Shown here: positions 7,500 to 13,114 of the stretch, one piece after another
How positions within the stretch are numbered: the stretch's first letter is position 1
How the letters are laid out: each line of letters opens with the position of its first letter
Assembly (NCBI GenBank): GCA_021816505.1
Contig: JAKAXS010000032.1
Location: 1 to 13,114 of the forward strand
DNA: 13,114 nt
Direction: 5' to 3'
Source of the DNA: Pseudomonadota bacterium
GTDB taxonomy: Bacteria > Pseudomonadota > Alphaproteobacteria > Rhizobiales > Hyphomicrobiaceae
Made by a program: the position numbers and the translations under genes
Notes under the pieces: generated by a model
The model's database searches: none
What the model saw: the letters and a program-made list of their open reading frames with translations, nothing else
Told to the model about the DNA's origin: nothing

Positions 7500-8030
7500 G
7501 TGGCCGCCTTGCAAGACGACGGCGGCGCCCGCCACCTCGTGGCTGGCACGCCGCTGCCCGACGTTGTCTTGCCGAGCACGCGCGGCGGCAAGGTCGCGCT
7601 GGCGCAGCTCTCCGGTCTCAACGTTCTCTACATCTACCCCTGGACCGGTCGTCCCGGGATGGCGGATCCACCGAACTGGGATGACATTCCCGGCGCCCAT
7701 GGCTCGACGCCGCAGTCGCAGGGCTTCCGCGATCTCCATTCGGACTATGCCGCGCGCGGGATAGGCGTCTACGGCATCAGCGCGCAAGACACCGCATATC
7801 AGAGCGAGTTCGCCACGCGGCTGGATCTGCCGTTCCCATTGCTGAGCGACGAGGCCTGCGGTCTGCAAAAAGCATTGCCGTTGCCGACGTTCGAAACGGG
7901 CGGCGTTACTTATCTGAAGCGCCTGACCCTCGTGATCGAGGATGCGCGCATCACGCGCTGCGTCTACCCTGTCTCAGATCCGGCAGCGCACGCCGCGCAG
8001 CTTCTGGCAACGCTGCCGTCGATCGGCTAA
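7500..8030 (+). CDS. Peroxiredoxin/redoxin-fold protein lacking both catalytic cysteines
   Basis: The 176-residue protein has an AhpC/TSA-redoxin fold: PDVVLPSTRGGKVALAQL (20-37), LNVLYIYPWTGRPG (40-53), GISAQDTAYQ (92-101), PFPLLSD (111-117) and LKRLTLVI (139-146). In BCP-type relatives the active segment reads like GCTPQSCxFRD, with peroxidatic and resolving cysteines five residues apart. Here it reads GSTPQSQGFRD, so Ser69 and Gln74 replace them. The only cysteines are Cys120 and Cys154, away from the active site. Thiol peroxidase activity by the normal mechanism is therefore not expected; the protein may bind a partner or have another role. The start is GTG 7500 with AAGGG at 7490-7494, overlapping the end of smpB, so the two are translationally coupled. 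The frame is intact and the motif otherwise conserved, which argues against simple decay. The TAA stop overlaps the stop of the convergent gene. Confidence 0.85.
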   Translation: MAALQDDGGARHLVAGTPLPDVVLPSTRGGKVALAQLSGLNVLYIYPWTGRPGMADPPNWDDIPGAHGSTPQSQGFRDLHSDYAARGIGVYGISAQDTAYQSEFATRLDLPFPLLSDEACGLQKALPLPTFETGGVTYLKRLTLVIEDARITRCVYPVSDPAAHAAQLLATLPSIG

Positions 8031-8434
8031 AGCACGTCGCTCTCGACGTCCTCCGCGGAGAAGCCCATCTTCTCCAATCCGTCTTCCAGATAATTCGCCA
8101 GCAGCGGCGTGCCGAGCAGATAGCGTGACGTGCCGTTGGCGTGCTCGGCGCGGGCCGTTTCGACGGCTTCGTCGAACTCCTCCGCCTCGAACGTTCCCCG
8201 TCCCACCCACATCAGCGCGATGAGACTGGCCTGCTCGTCATTGTTGAGCATGCGCAGGAAACCGGAAAGCTCGGCGCGGGTCGGATCGTTGGCGAAGTCT
8301 TCGAGAATGGACTCGGGATCTTCGGCGGCATCGCCTTCCTCGGGCGACGAGTTCCACGCGCCGACCTTCACGTCATACTCGCGCGCCTTGATGATGACGT
8401 GAGCAACCTTCTCGGGTGCAATTTCGAGCCCCAT
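8027..8434 (-). CDS. DUF3775 family protein
   Basis: The 135-residue acidic protein resembles the DUF3775 family from its C-terminal half: SGFLRMLNNDEQASLIALMWVGRG (57-80), then TSRYLLGTPLLANYLEDGL (102-120). No function is established that I know of, and no catalytic or metal site, signal peptide or membrane span is visible. The N-terminal half includes an acidic stretch, SPEEGDAAEDPESILEDF (30-47). The start is ATG 8434-8432, with GAGGA a few bases upstream on the minus strand. It lies 84 bases downstream of the uracil-DNA glycosylase gene on the same strand and may share its transcript. Its TAG (8029-8027) overlaps the TAA of the convergent peroxiredoxin-like gene. Confidence 0.85.
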   Translation of the reverse strand: MGLEIAPEKVAHVIIKAREYDVKVGAWNSSPEEGDAAEDPESILEDFANDPTRAELSGFLRMLNNDEQASLIALMWVGRGTFEAEEFDEAVETARAEHANGTSRYLLGTPLLANYLEDGLEKMGFSAEDVESDVL

Positions 8435-8518
8435 GATGTCCTCGTGCGCAAACTCGCCGTCTGCCGGGCATCATTGCAGGCAATCGCACGGGGCGGAAGC
8501 GCTCAATATCGACGAACC

Positions 8519-9187
8519 TCAGGCTCTGTCGAAATCCGCGCGCACGGCGGTGAAGACGTCGCGGAACATCTGCGTGGTCAACCGGCCCGTATTGGTATTG
8601 TAACGGGAGCAGTGATAGCTGTCGTAGATCGTCACGCTGGGCGACACGGCATGGCGCGCGCCGTGCCCGAACGGGAAGAGCGCCTTGCGAAGGCCCAGTG
8701 CCGTGAGCGTGCTCTCATGGGCGATGCGACCCAGCACGACGATGCCTCTCAGTCGCGTCATGGCCGAGATGCGCGCCTTCAGAAAGCTCCGGCACGTTGC
8801 GATTTCGGCCGGCGTCGGCTTGTTCTCCGGCGGCACGCAACGCACGGCATTCGACACCATGCAGTCGACAAGCTGCAAACCGTCGTCGATGCGGGCATCG
8901 AATGTGCCTTCGGCAAATCCGAAGCTGACGAGTGTCTCATAAAGAAGTGTGCCGGCGTAATCGCCGGTGAAGGGACGTCCCGTGCGATTTGCGCCGCGAA
9001 CGCCGGGGGCCAATCCCACCACGAGCAGCCGTGCGTCGGCGGCGCCGAACGACGGCACGGCACCATTGAACCACGCCGGCTCGGCCGCCCGGTTCGCCTC
9101 CCGGTACGCGACGAGTCTTGGGCATAGGACGCAGTCGGCCGGAGCTTCCGGACTGTCGACGATGGCGGTGGTGAGCATTCGGGACAT
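8519..9187 (-). CDS. Uracil-DNA glycosylase, family 5-like (UdgB), Fe-S type
   Basis: The enzyme excises uracil and other deaminated bases from DNA, starting base-excision repair. With numbering from the longer GTG start at 9193, motif A is GLAPGVRGANRTGRPFTGD (60-78), typical of family 5 UDG and lacking the usual catalytic Asp/Asn of family 1. Motif B is YHCSRYNTNTGRL (193-205), with His194. Cys21, Cys24, Cys119 and Cys134 (CVLC; CVPP; ATCRSFL) are placed to bind a 4Fe-4S cluster. Length is about 222-224 residues. I chose ATG 9187 over GTG 9193 because both have only a weak GAG upstream and ATG is the stronger codon; ATG 9178 is also possible. The NYN gene terminator ends only about 20 bases upstream, so transcription must come from read-through or from a promoter inside the NYN 3' end. 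A DUF3775 gene follows. Confidence 0.9.
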   Translation of the reverse strand: MSRMLTTAIVDSPEAPADCVLCPRLVAYREANRAAEPAWFNGAVPSFGAADARLLVVGLAPGVRGANRTGRPFTGDYAGTLLYETLVSFGFAEGTFDARIDDGLQLVDCMVSNAVRCVPPENKPTPAEIATCRSFLKARISAMTRLRGIVVLGRIAHESTLTALGLRKALFPFGHGARHAVSPSVTIYDSYHCSRYNTNTGRLTTQMFRDVFTAVRADFDRA

Positions 9188-9204
9188 CCGCACTCGCGGC
9201 TCAT

Positions 9205-9243
9205 GAAAACGAAACGGCTTGGCGGGTTCCCCCAGCCAAGCCG
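9205..9243 (-). terminator. Intrinsic terminator of the NYN gene
   Basis: Read on the minus strand, a perfect 9-base stem, CGGCTTGGC / GCCAAGCCG (9243-9235 and 9223-9215), is followed directly by TTTCGTTTTC. The loop can extend the stem through CCC/GGG pairing. It sits 26 bases after the NYN stop codon. The plus-strand side has no T-rich tract, so termination should act mainly on minus-strand transcription. Confidence 0.85.
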
Positions 9244-9269
9244 CTGTTTAGCGCGATGTCGCGCGAATG

Positions 9270-9923
9270 TCAGACCTCTTCAGGCAGATCGTCGTTGCTC
9301 TGGTAGGAGGGATTATCGCGCGTGTAGCTGCCGCCGCTGCGTCCGGTCGACGTGTAGGCGCGTACCGGCCGCTCCGTGCGCTCGACGCGCTGAGCCTGAT
9401 CGCGGCAGATGAGATTTTCCAGATCGGCGAGGTCGATGCACTGGTCTGCCTGGCGGCGCAGTTCGTCAGCGACCATCGGCGGCTGCGTCTGCAGCGTAGA
9501 CACGACCGAGGCGCGCTTGCCCCGCTGCTGCAGCGCGGCGATCAGCGAGCGGAAATCACCGTCGCCGGAGAACAGCACCACGTGGTCGAGGTTGTCAGCC
9601 AGACGCATCGCGTCGACCGCAAGCTCGATGTCCATATTGCCTTTGATCTTGCGGCGGCCGGACGCGTCGGTGAACTCCTTGGTCGGCTTCGTGACCATCG
9701 AGTATCCGTTGTAGTCTAGCCAGTCGATCAACGGCCGAATGGAAGAATACTCTTGATCTTCCGCTAACGCCGTATAGTAGAGCGCGCGTACAAGCTGAGA
9801 TTTCTGCCTGAACAACGCCAGCAGCCGCTTGTAGTCGATGTCAAAACCGAGCGCCTTGGACGTCGCGTACAGATTTGCGCCGTCAATGAAAAGCGCGACG
9901 CGCTCGTTGGCATAAAAATGCAT
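9270..9923 (-). CDS. NYN-domain protein, LabA/DUF88 type (putative ribonuclease)
   Basis: The 217-residue protein carries a PIN-like NYN domain over residues about 7-170, with the acidic cluster expected of a metal-dependent nuclease: FIDGANLY (Asp14), KGNMDIELAVDAM (Asp98, and Asp104 nearby) and FSGDGDF (Asp121, Asp123). NYN proteins are proposed or shown to act on RNA. The targets of this one are unknown, and I infer activity only from the intact residues. The tail (about 175-217) is polar and probably disordered, with SYTRDNPSYQSNDDLPEEV at the end. The start is ATG 9923-9921, with GAGGTGAGAAG just upstream on the minus strand. It is transcribed away from rpoZ and ends at its own terminator. 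I recall this protein next to rpoZ-rel in many Hyphomicrobiales, so it is a core gene. Confidence 0.9.
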   Translation of the reverse strand: MHFYANERVALFIDGANLYATSKALGFDIDYKRLLALFRQKSQLVRALYYTALAEDQEYSSIRPLIDWLDYNGYSMVTKPTKEFTDASGRRKIKGNMDIELAVDAMRLADNLDHVVLFSGDGDFRSLIAALQQRGKRASVVSTLQTQPPMVADELRRQADQCIDLADLENLICRDQAQRVERTERPVRAYTSTGRSGGSYTRDNPSYQSNDDLPEEV

Positions 9924-10107
9924 TTTCTTCTCACCTCGAATTTCTGTCTTGGCCGACGCTTCAAGCTCGGCGCCCCGTTGATAAACCAGTCAATACCGCG
10001 CCTACAACCCGAAATTGACTGATGGTAAATCTGATTTAGCGGCGCGCAAATAGCTTTACGTATGGGATAATTCACATATGAGGCGAAATCGTGCACTCAA
10101 AGTGTTT

Positions 10108-10136
10108 TTGATCTCATTTTCGCATATAGATAAGAT
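10108..10136 (+). promoter_or_regulatory. Candidate sigma-70-type promoter for rpoZ
   Basis: TTGATC (10108-10113) and TAAGAT (10131-10136) are separated by 17 bases in the AT-rich core and are fair matches to -35 and -10 elements. Use of this promoter would give an rpoZ leader of roughly 210 bases. It abuts the right arm of the ATAT/GCGAAA dyad, which could therefore act as an operator. The call rests on sequence matching alone. Confidence 0.35.
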
Positions 10137-10270
10137 AAGACGCGGATGGTCCGTAAACGTTACTGTTGTTGCGTGAATTTTTGCGCCGTTCCGTCCAAAA
10201 GTCTACAGAATAGTCCTTGCACCCGGGCCAATGACTGTGCGAAAGGTCAACGAAACAACACCGGCGGCCG

Positions 10271-10331
10271 CCCGCGCGATGGCGCGAGGGTGTGGCCCGA
10301 CCGGCTGTTTGCATTGGTAATCCAATCGGTC
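10271..10331 (+). promoter_or_regulatory. Foldable 5' leader of rpoZ
   Basis: Two potential hairpins lie just before the rpoZ Shine-Dalgarno. The first is CGCGC / GCGCG (10273-10277, 10282-10286) with loop GATG, extendable by CCC/GGG across a bulge. The second pairs GACCG (10299-10303) with CGGTC (10327-10331) and ATTGG (10313-10317) with CCAAT (10322-10326) around loop TAAT, with a 9-base bulge. They end about 10 bases before GAGGAG, where they could influence translation. Function is inferred only. Confidence 0.3.
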
Positions 10332-10353
10332 AACGAAGAAGAGGAGCTGGCGG

Positions 10354-10779
10354 ATGGCTCGTGTCACCGTAGAAGATTGCGTCGACAAGGTCCCGAACCG
10401 CTTCGAACTCGTGTTGCTGGCAGCGCATCGCGCCCGCGGCATCGCCAACGGCGGTGCCATCACGATCGAACCGGAAAACGACAAGAACCCCGTCATCGCG
10501 CTGCGTGAAATCGCCGAACGCACGATGCCGCCGGAAGATCTGCGCGAAGGCCTGATCCACTCGATCCAGAAGAACACCGAGGTCGACGAGCCGGAGGCGG
10601 GCGCCGCACCGGTGGTCATGCAGGATCGCCGTGCACCGCTGCTTGGTCGTGATGACCAGTCGAGCGACACGCAGGTCGACACGCTGACGGAAGAGCAGTT
10701 GCTGCGCGGCCTGGAAAGCATGACGCCCAGCGAGCCTTCGTCGAATGGCAGCGGCGGCCCGCGCGAGCGCGGCCGCTGA
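10354..10779 (+). CDS. rpoZ: DNA-directed RNA polymerase omega subunit
   Basis: Omega helps assemble RNA polymerase by holding beta-prime and, in proteobacteria, forms part of a ppGpp site. The 141-residue protein begins MARVTVEDCVDKVPNRFELV and continues LLAAHRARGI and DKNPVIALREIAE, the conserved RpoZ core (residues 1-75). The remaining half is acidic and polar, ending GSGGPRERGR; such an extended tail is common in alphaproteobacteria and longer than E. coli omega (91 residues). ATG 10354 is preceded by GAGGAG at 10341-10346. rel follows 166 bases downstream on the same strand, matching the well-known rpoZ-spoT association. Confidence 0.96.
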   Translation: MARVTVEDCVDKVPNRFELVLLAAHRARGIANGGAITIEPENDKNPVIALREIAERTMPPEDLREGLIHSIQKNTEVDEPEAGAAPVVMQDRRAPLLGRDDQSSDTQVDTLTEEQLLRGLESMTPSEPSSNGSGGPRERGR

Positions 10780-10791
10780 CCGGCGCCGCGA

Positions 10792-10850
10792 CGCCAAGCA
10801 CGCTTGGCGCATCGGCAAGCCGACACTAAGCTGACGTCACGAAATCAGCT
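10792..10850 (+). promoter_or_regulatory. Hairpin and dyad between rpoZ and rel
   Basis: A 7-base stem, CGCCAAG / CTTGGCG with loop CACG (10792-10809), lies 12 bases after the rpoZ stop. It has no T tract, so it may be an RNA-stabilising or Rho-associated hairpin rather than an intrinsic terminator. A second dyad, AGCTGA / TCAGCT (10829-10834, 10845-10850), partly overlaps the perfect palindrome TGACGTCA (10832-10839). Either could be a control site for rel. Confidence 0.35.
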
Positions 10851-10880
10851 GAGATCGCCGTTGGTCTGTGAGTAATCGAA

Positions 10881-10911
10881 CTGCGGGGGGTGCGCGGCGC
10901 ACACCTCGCAG
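10881..10911 (+). promoter_or_regulatory. Strong hairpin in the rel 5' leader
   Basis: The 31 bases form a near-perfect stem: CTGCG pairs with CGCAG at the base, then GGG with CCT (one G-U), one G-A mismatch, and GTGCG with CGCAC, closing on a CGG triloop. It ends 17 bases before GAGGAG (10929-10934) and 34 bases before the rel ATG. No T tract follows, so it is not a standard terminator. It may control rel translation or mRNA stability. Confidence 0.45.
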
Positions 10912-10945
10912 GTAAAGATCGTCCGCCTGAGGAGCGTGGCGGGCC

Positions 10946-13114
10946 ATGATGCGTCAGTACGAGCTCGTCGAAAAAGTCCAGAAGTACGACGCCACGGCCG
11001 ACGAGGCGCTTTTGAACCGCGCCTACGTTTACGCCATGAAGGCGCACAATCATCAGAAGCGCGCTTCGGGTGATCCCTACTTCTCTCATCCGTTGGAAGT
11101 CGCCGCGATCCTGACGGATCTGAAGCTGGACGACGCCACCATCGCGACTGCCCTACTGCACGACGTGATCGAGGACACGGACGCGACGCGCGCCGAGATC
11201 GATCACCTGTTCGGCCCGGAGATCGGCGCGCTCGTCGACGGCCTGACCAAGATCAAGCGGCTGGACCTCGTCTCGAAGAAAACCGAGCAGGCGGAAAACT
11301 TCCGCAAGCTTCTGATCGCGATTTCCACCGACATTCGCGTGCTGCTCGTGAAGCTGGCCGACCGGCTTCACAACATGCGCACCATGGAGCACATGAAGCC
11401 GGACAGCCGCCGGCGCATCTCGGAAGAAACGCTCGACATCTACGCGCCGCTCGCCGGCCGCATGGGCATGCAGGCGATGCGCGACGAGCTGGAGGATCAC
11501 GCCTTCCGCTGGCTGCATCCGGATGCCTACCAGGCCGTGACCAGCAAGCTCACCGAGCTGCGCGAGCTCAACGAAGGGCTGGTGGACGAGATCGCAAAGG
11601 CGCTGGGAGAAAAGCTCGTAAGCTTCGGCATCAAGGCCGACGTCAGCGGCCGCGAGAAGAAGCCGTATTCGATCTGGCGCAAGATGGCCAACAAGCAGAT
11701 CAGCCTGGAGCAGCTGTCGGACATCTACGCATTCCGCGTGACATGCGAGTCGATCGACGACTGCTACCGCGTGCTGGGCGTCGCGCATACCACGTGGCGT
11801 ACGGTGCCGGGCCGGTTCAAGGACTACATCTCGACACCGAAGCAGAACAATTACCAGTCGATTCACACCACCGTGGTCGGCCCGAAGAACCATCGCGTCG
11901 AGCTGCAGATTCGCACGCGCGCGATGCACCGCGTCGCCGAGTACGGTGTCGCCGCGCACGCGCTCTACAAGGATGGCGTGACGCGCAATACCAACGGCAA
12001 CGGGGCAGGCAAAGCCGAGATCTACGATAGCGAACGTGGTCCTTATGCCTGGCTGCGCCGCCTCATCGACACGCTGCTCGAGGGTTCCAACCCGGAAGAG
12101 TTTCTCGAACACACCAAGCTGGAGCTGTTCCAGGACCAGGTCTTCTGCTTCAGCCCCAAGGGCCGCCTGATCGCCCTGCCGCACGGCGCGACACCGCTCG
12201 ACTTCGCCTATGCGGTGCACACCGATATCGGCAACTCGGCCGTCGGCGCGTACGTCAATGGGCGCCACGTGCCGCTGTCCACCACGCTTCGCAACGGCGA
12301 CGAGGTCGAGATCCAGACGTCGCGCAACCATACGCCGCCGGCCGCGTGGGAAGGCATCGTCGTCACCGGGCGCGCGCGTTCCGCCATCCGTCGCGCCGCG
12401 CGCGATGCCGAGCGCCGCAAGTATGCGGAGCTGGGCCGCCGCCTCTTGATGGCGGAGTTCGAGCGCGTCGGCGCGGACTATTCGGAAGATCTGATCAAGA
12501 AGGGCCTGCCAAAGCTCAATCACAAATCGCAGGACGAGCTGTTTGCCGCGATCGGCCGCAACGACCTCGCAGCCGAGGCGGCCGCCAAGGCCATCGCACC
12601 CGAGGCGGTGCCCGAAACCTACACGCCGACGCGCCGCTTCGGCCGCGCGAAAGGCCAGGAGGGCTGGTTCAACATCGCCAATGCGATGCGCAGCCTGAAA
12701 TTCCGCGGCGAGGACGTTGCCAATCGCCTCGGCGGCGCCGGCAGTATCGCGATCAAGGGCGTGAAGTCGGACATGCCCGTCACCTTCGACGAGGGTGGCG
12801 CCGTGCCGGGCGACCGCATCGTCGGCGTGATGATGCCGGGGCAGGGCATCCGCATCTTCCAGATCCACTCGCCCAAGCTCGAACAGTACCAGCACGAGAA
12901 CTGGATCGACGTGACCTGGGACGTCGATCCCAAGGCCGAGGAGCGTTTTCCCGCCCTGATCAGTGTGGCAGCTCCCAACCGGCCCGGCAGCCTTGCACAG
13001 ATCGCGCAGGTCATCGGTGAAACCGGCGGCAACATCGACAACCTGAAAATGATCCGCCGCGCACCTGATTTCACCGAGCTGCGCATAGGGCTCGAGGTGT
13101 GGGACCTTGCGCAT
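10946..13114 (+). CDS. rel: Bifunctional (p)ppGpp synthetase/hydrolase Rel (3' end outside window)
   Basis: The product makes and degrades the stringent-response alarmone (p)ppGpp in the cytoplasm. ATG 10946 opens a frame running 723 codons to the window edge without a stop. Residues about 25-180 are the HD hydrolase domain with an intact metal site: His48 (YFSHPLE), His72-Asp73 and Glu76-Asp77 (LLHDVIEDT), Asp139 (KLADRLHNMRT). The synthetase domain (about 225-345) has GREKKPYSIWRKM, RFKDYISTPKQNNYQS and ELQIRTRAMHRVAEYGVAAH. The RFKD motif (290-293) is the RXKD type of bifunctional enzymes, not the EXDD of monofunctional RelA. TGS spans about 396-457. Near 617-626 the text reads EGGAVPGDRIVG, with no zinc-finger cysteines. 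The ACT domain starts near 668 and is cut by the edge, so roughly 20-40 residues are missing. GAGGAG at 10929-10934 supports the start; ATG 10949 is the alternative. Confidence 0.95.
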   Translation, partial: MMRQYELVEKVQKYDATADEALLNRAYVYAMKAHNHQKRASGDPYFSHPLEVAAILTDLKLDDATIATALLHDVIEDTDATRAEIDHLFGPEIGALVDGLTKIKRLDLVSKKTEQAENFRKLLIAISTDIRVLLVKLADRLHNMRTMEHMKPDSRRRISEETLDIYAPLAGRMGMQAMRDELEDHAFRWLHPDAYQAVTSKLTELRELNEGLVDEIAKALGEKLVSFGIKADVSGREKKPYSIWRKMANKQISLEQLSDIYAFRVTCESIDDCYRVLGVAHTTWRTVPGRFKDYISTPKQNNYQSIHTTVVGPKNHRVELQIRTRAMHRVAEYGVAAHALYKDGVTRNTNGNGAGKAEIYDSERGPYAWLRRLIDTLLEGSNPEEFLEHTKLELFQDQVFCFSPKGRLIALPHGATPLDFAYAVHTDIGNSAVGAYVNGRHVPLSTTLRNGDEVEIQTSRNHTPPAAWEGIVVTGRARSAIRRAARDAERRKYAELGRRLLMAEFERVGADYSEDLIKKGLPKLNHKSQDELFAAIGRNDLAAEAAAKAIAPEAVPETYTPTRRFGRAKGQEGWFNIANAMRSLKFRGEDVANRLGGAGSIAIKGVKSDMPVTFDEGGAVPGDRIVGVMMPGQGIRIFQIHSPKLEQYQHENWIDVTWDVDPKAEERFPALISVAAPNRPGSLAQIAQVIGETGGNIDNLKMIRRAPDFTELRIGLEVWDLAH

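Larger units (their letters stand above)
9924..10353. promoter_or_regulatory. Divergent NYN/rpoZ control region
   Basis: This 430-base gap has no credible gene and its core (about 10010-10210) is clearly AT-richer than the rest of the window. It should hold the minus-strand NYN promoter and the plus-strand rpoZ promoter. Visible elements include TACGTA (10057-10062), CATATG (10075-10080) and an imperfect dyad, ATAT-GAG-GCGAAA (10076-10088) with TTTCGCATAT (10118-10127). The rpoZ-proximal part (10261-10331) is GC-rich and can fold. No tRNA or known riboswitch consensus is recognisable. Confidence 0.55.

Noticed and set aside
5912..7621. Very long open minus-strand frame continuous with slt, antisense to dapA and smpB
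   Set aside because: It mirrors the codon positions of two unmistakable plus-strand genes, has no family similarity I can see, and lies upstream of a clear signal peptide and Shine-Dalgarno for slt. It is a GC-rich composition artefact.
8141..9127. 328-residue plus-strand frame across the DUF3775 and glycosylase genes
   Set aside because: It runs antisense through two genes with recognisable motifs and across their junction, with no features of its own.
10101..10110. Possible terminator CACTcaaAGTG followed by TTTTTG
   Set aside because: The stem is only four base pairs, and no plus-strand gene lies upstream for it to terminate.
10146..10508. 120-residue plus-strand frame overlapping the rpoZ start
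   Set aside because: It overlaps rpoZ out of frame, and the first part is in the AT-rich control region with no family resemblance or good ribosome site.
11153..13114. 653-residue open minus-strand frame opposite rel
   Set aside because: The plus-strand frame is a full Rel with all active-site motifs. The antisense text is His/Arg/Asp/Val-rich as expected from the complement of GC-rich coding DNA.

Overview
The window is a GC-rich, densely packed chromosomal segment from an alphaproteobacterium, most likely of the order Hyphomicrobiales (Rhizobiales). Three things point there: the OmpA-type C-terminal domain with its paired cysteines, the long acidic tail on RNA polymerase omega, and a Rel protein whose C-terminal region reads GGAVPGDRI where the zinc-finger cysteines would be. 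The gene order slt-dapA-smpB ... NYN-rpoZ-rel also suits this group. There is no tRNA, rRNA, insertion sequence, phage gene or CRISPR array. Most of the window is core housekeeping sequence.

Positions 1-2753 (+): an envelope cluster. It holds the 3' part of an OmpA-family protein with a very long charged coiled coil, then a 33-residue single-span membrane microprotein (877-978), then a 576-residue membrane-anchored protein with a proline/alanine-rich linker and two helix-hairpin-helix modules. Positions 2766-5911 (-): an alpha/beta hydrolase downstream of a soluble lytic transglycosylase, probably one transcription unit. The transglycosylase appears to start at TTG.

Positions 6110-8030 (+): dapA (lysine/diaminopimelate synthesis), smpB (trans-translation) and a peroxiredoxin-fold protein lacking both catalytic cysteines; the last two genes are one base apart. 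Positions 8027-9187 (-): a family-5-like uracil-DNA glycosylase followed by a DUF3775 protein, whose stop codon overlaps the peroxiredoxin-like gene's stop. Positions 9205-9923 (-): a NYN/LabA-type putative nuclease with a clear intrinsic terminator.

Positions 9924-10353: the only long gap, an AT-richer divergent control region between the NYN gene and rpoZ. Positions 10354-13114 (+): rpoZ and the first 723 codons of a bifunctional (p)ppGpp synthetase/hydrolase (rel/spoT), separated by a 166-base interval with strong hairpin potential. Omega and Rel are functionally linked in the stringent response, as in the rpoZ-spoT pair of enterobacteria.

The items most worth a second look are the cysteine-less peroxiredoxin homologue, the OmpA / microprotein / membrane-anchored HhH cluster, and the structured leaders of rel and rpoZ. 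I found no convincing new defence or mobile system.
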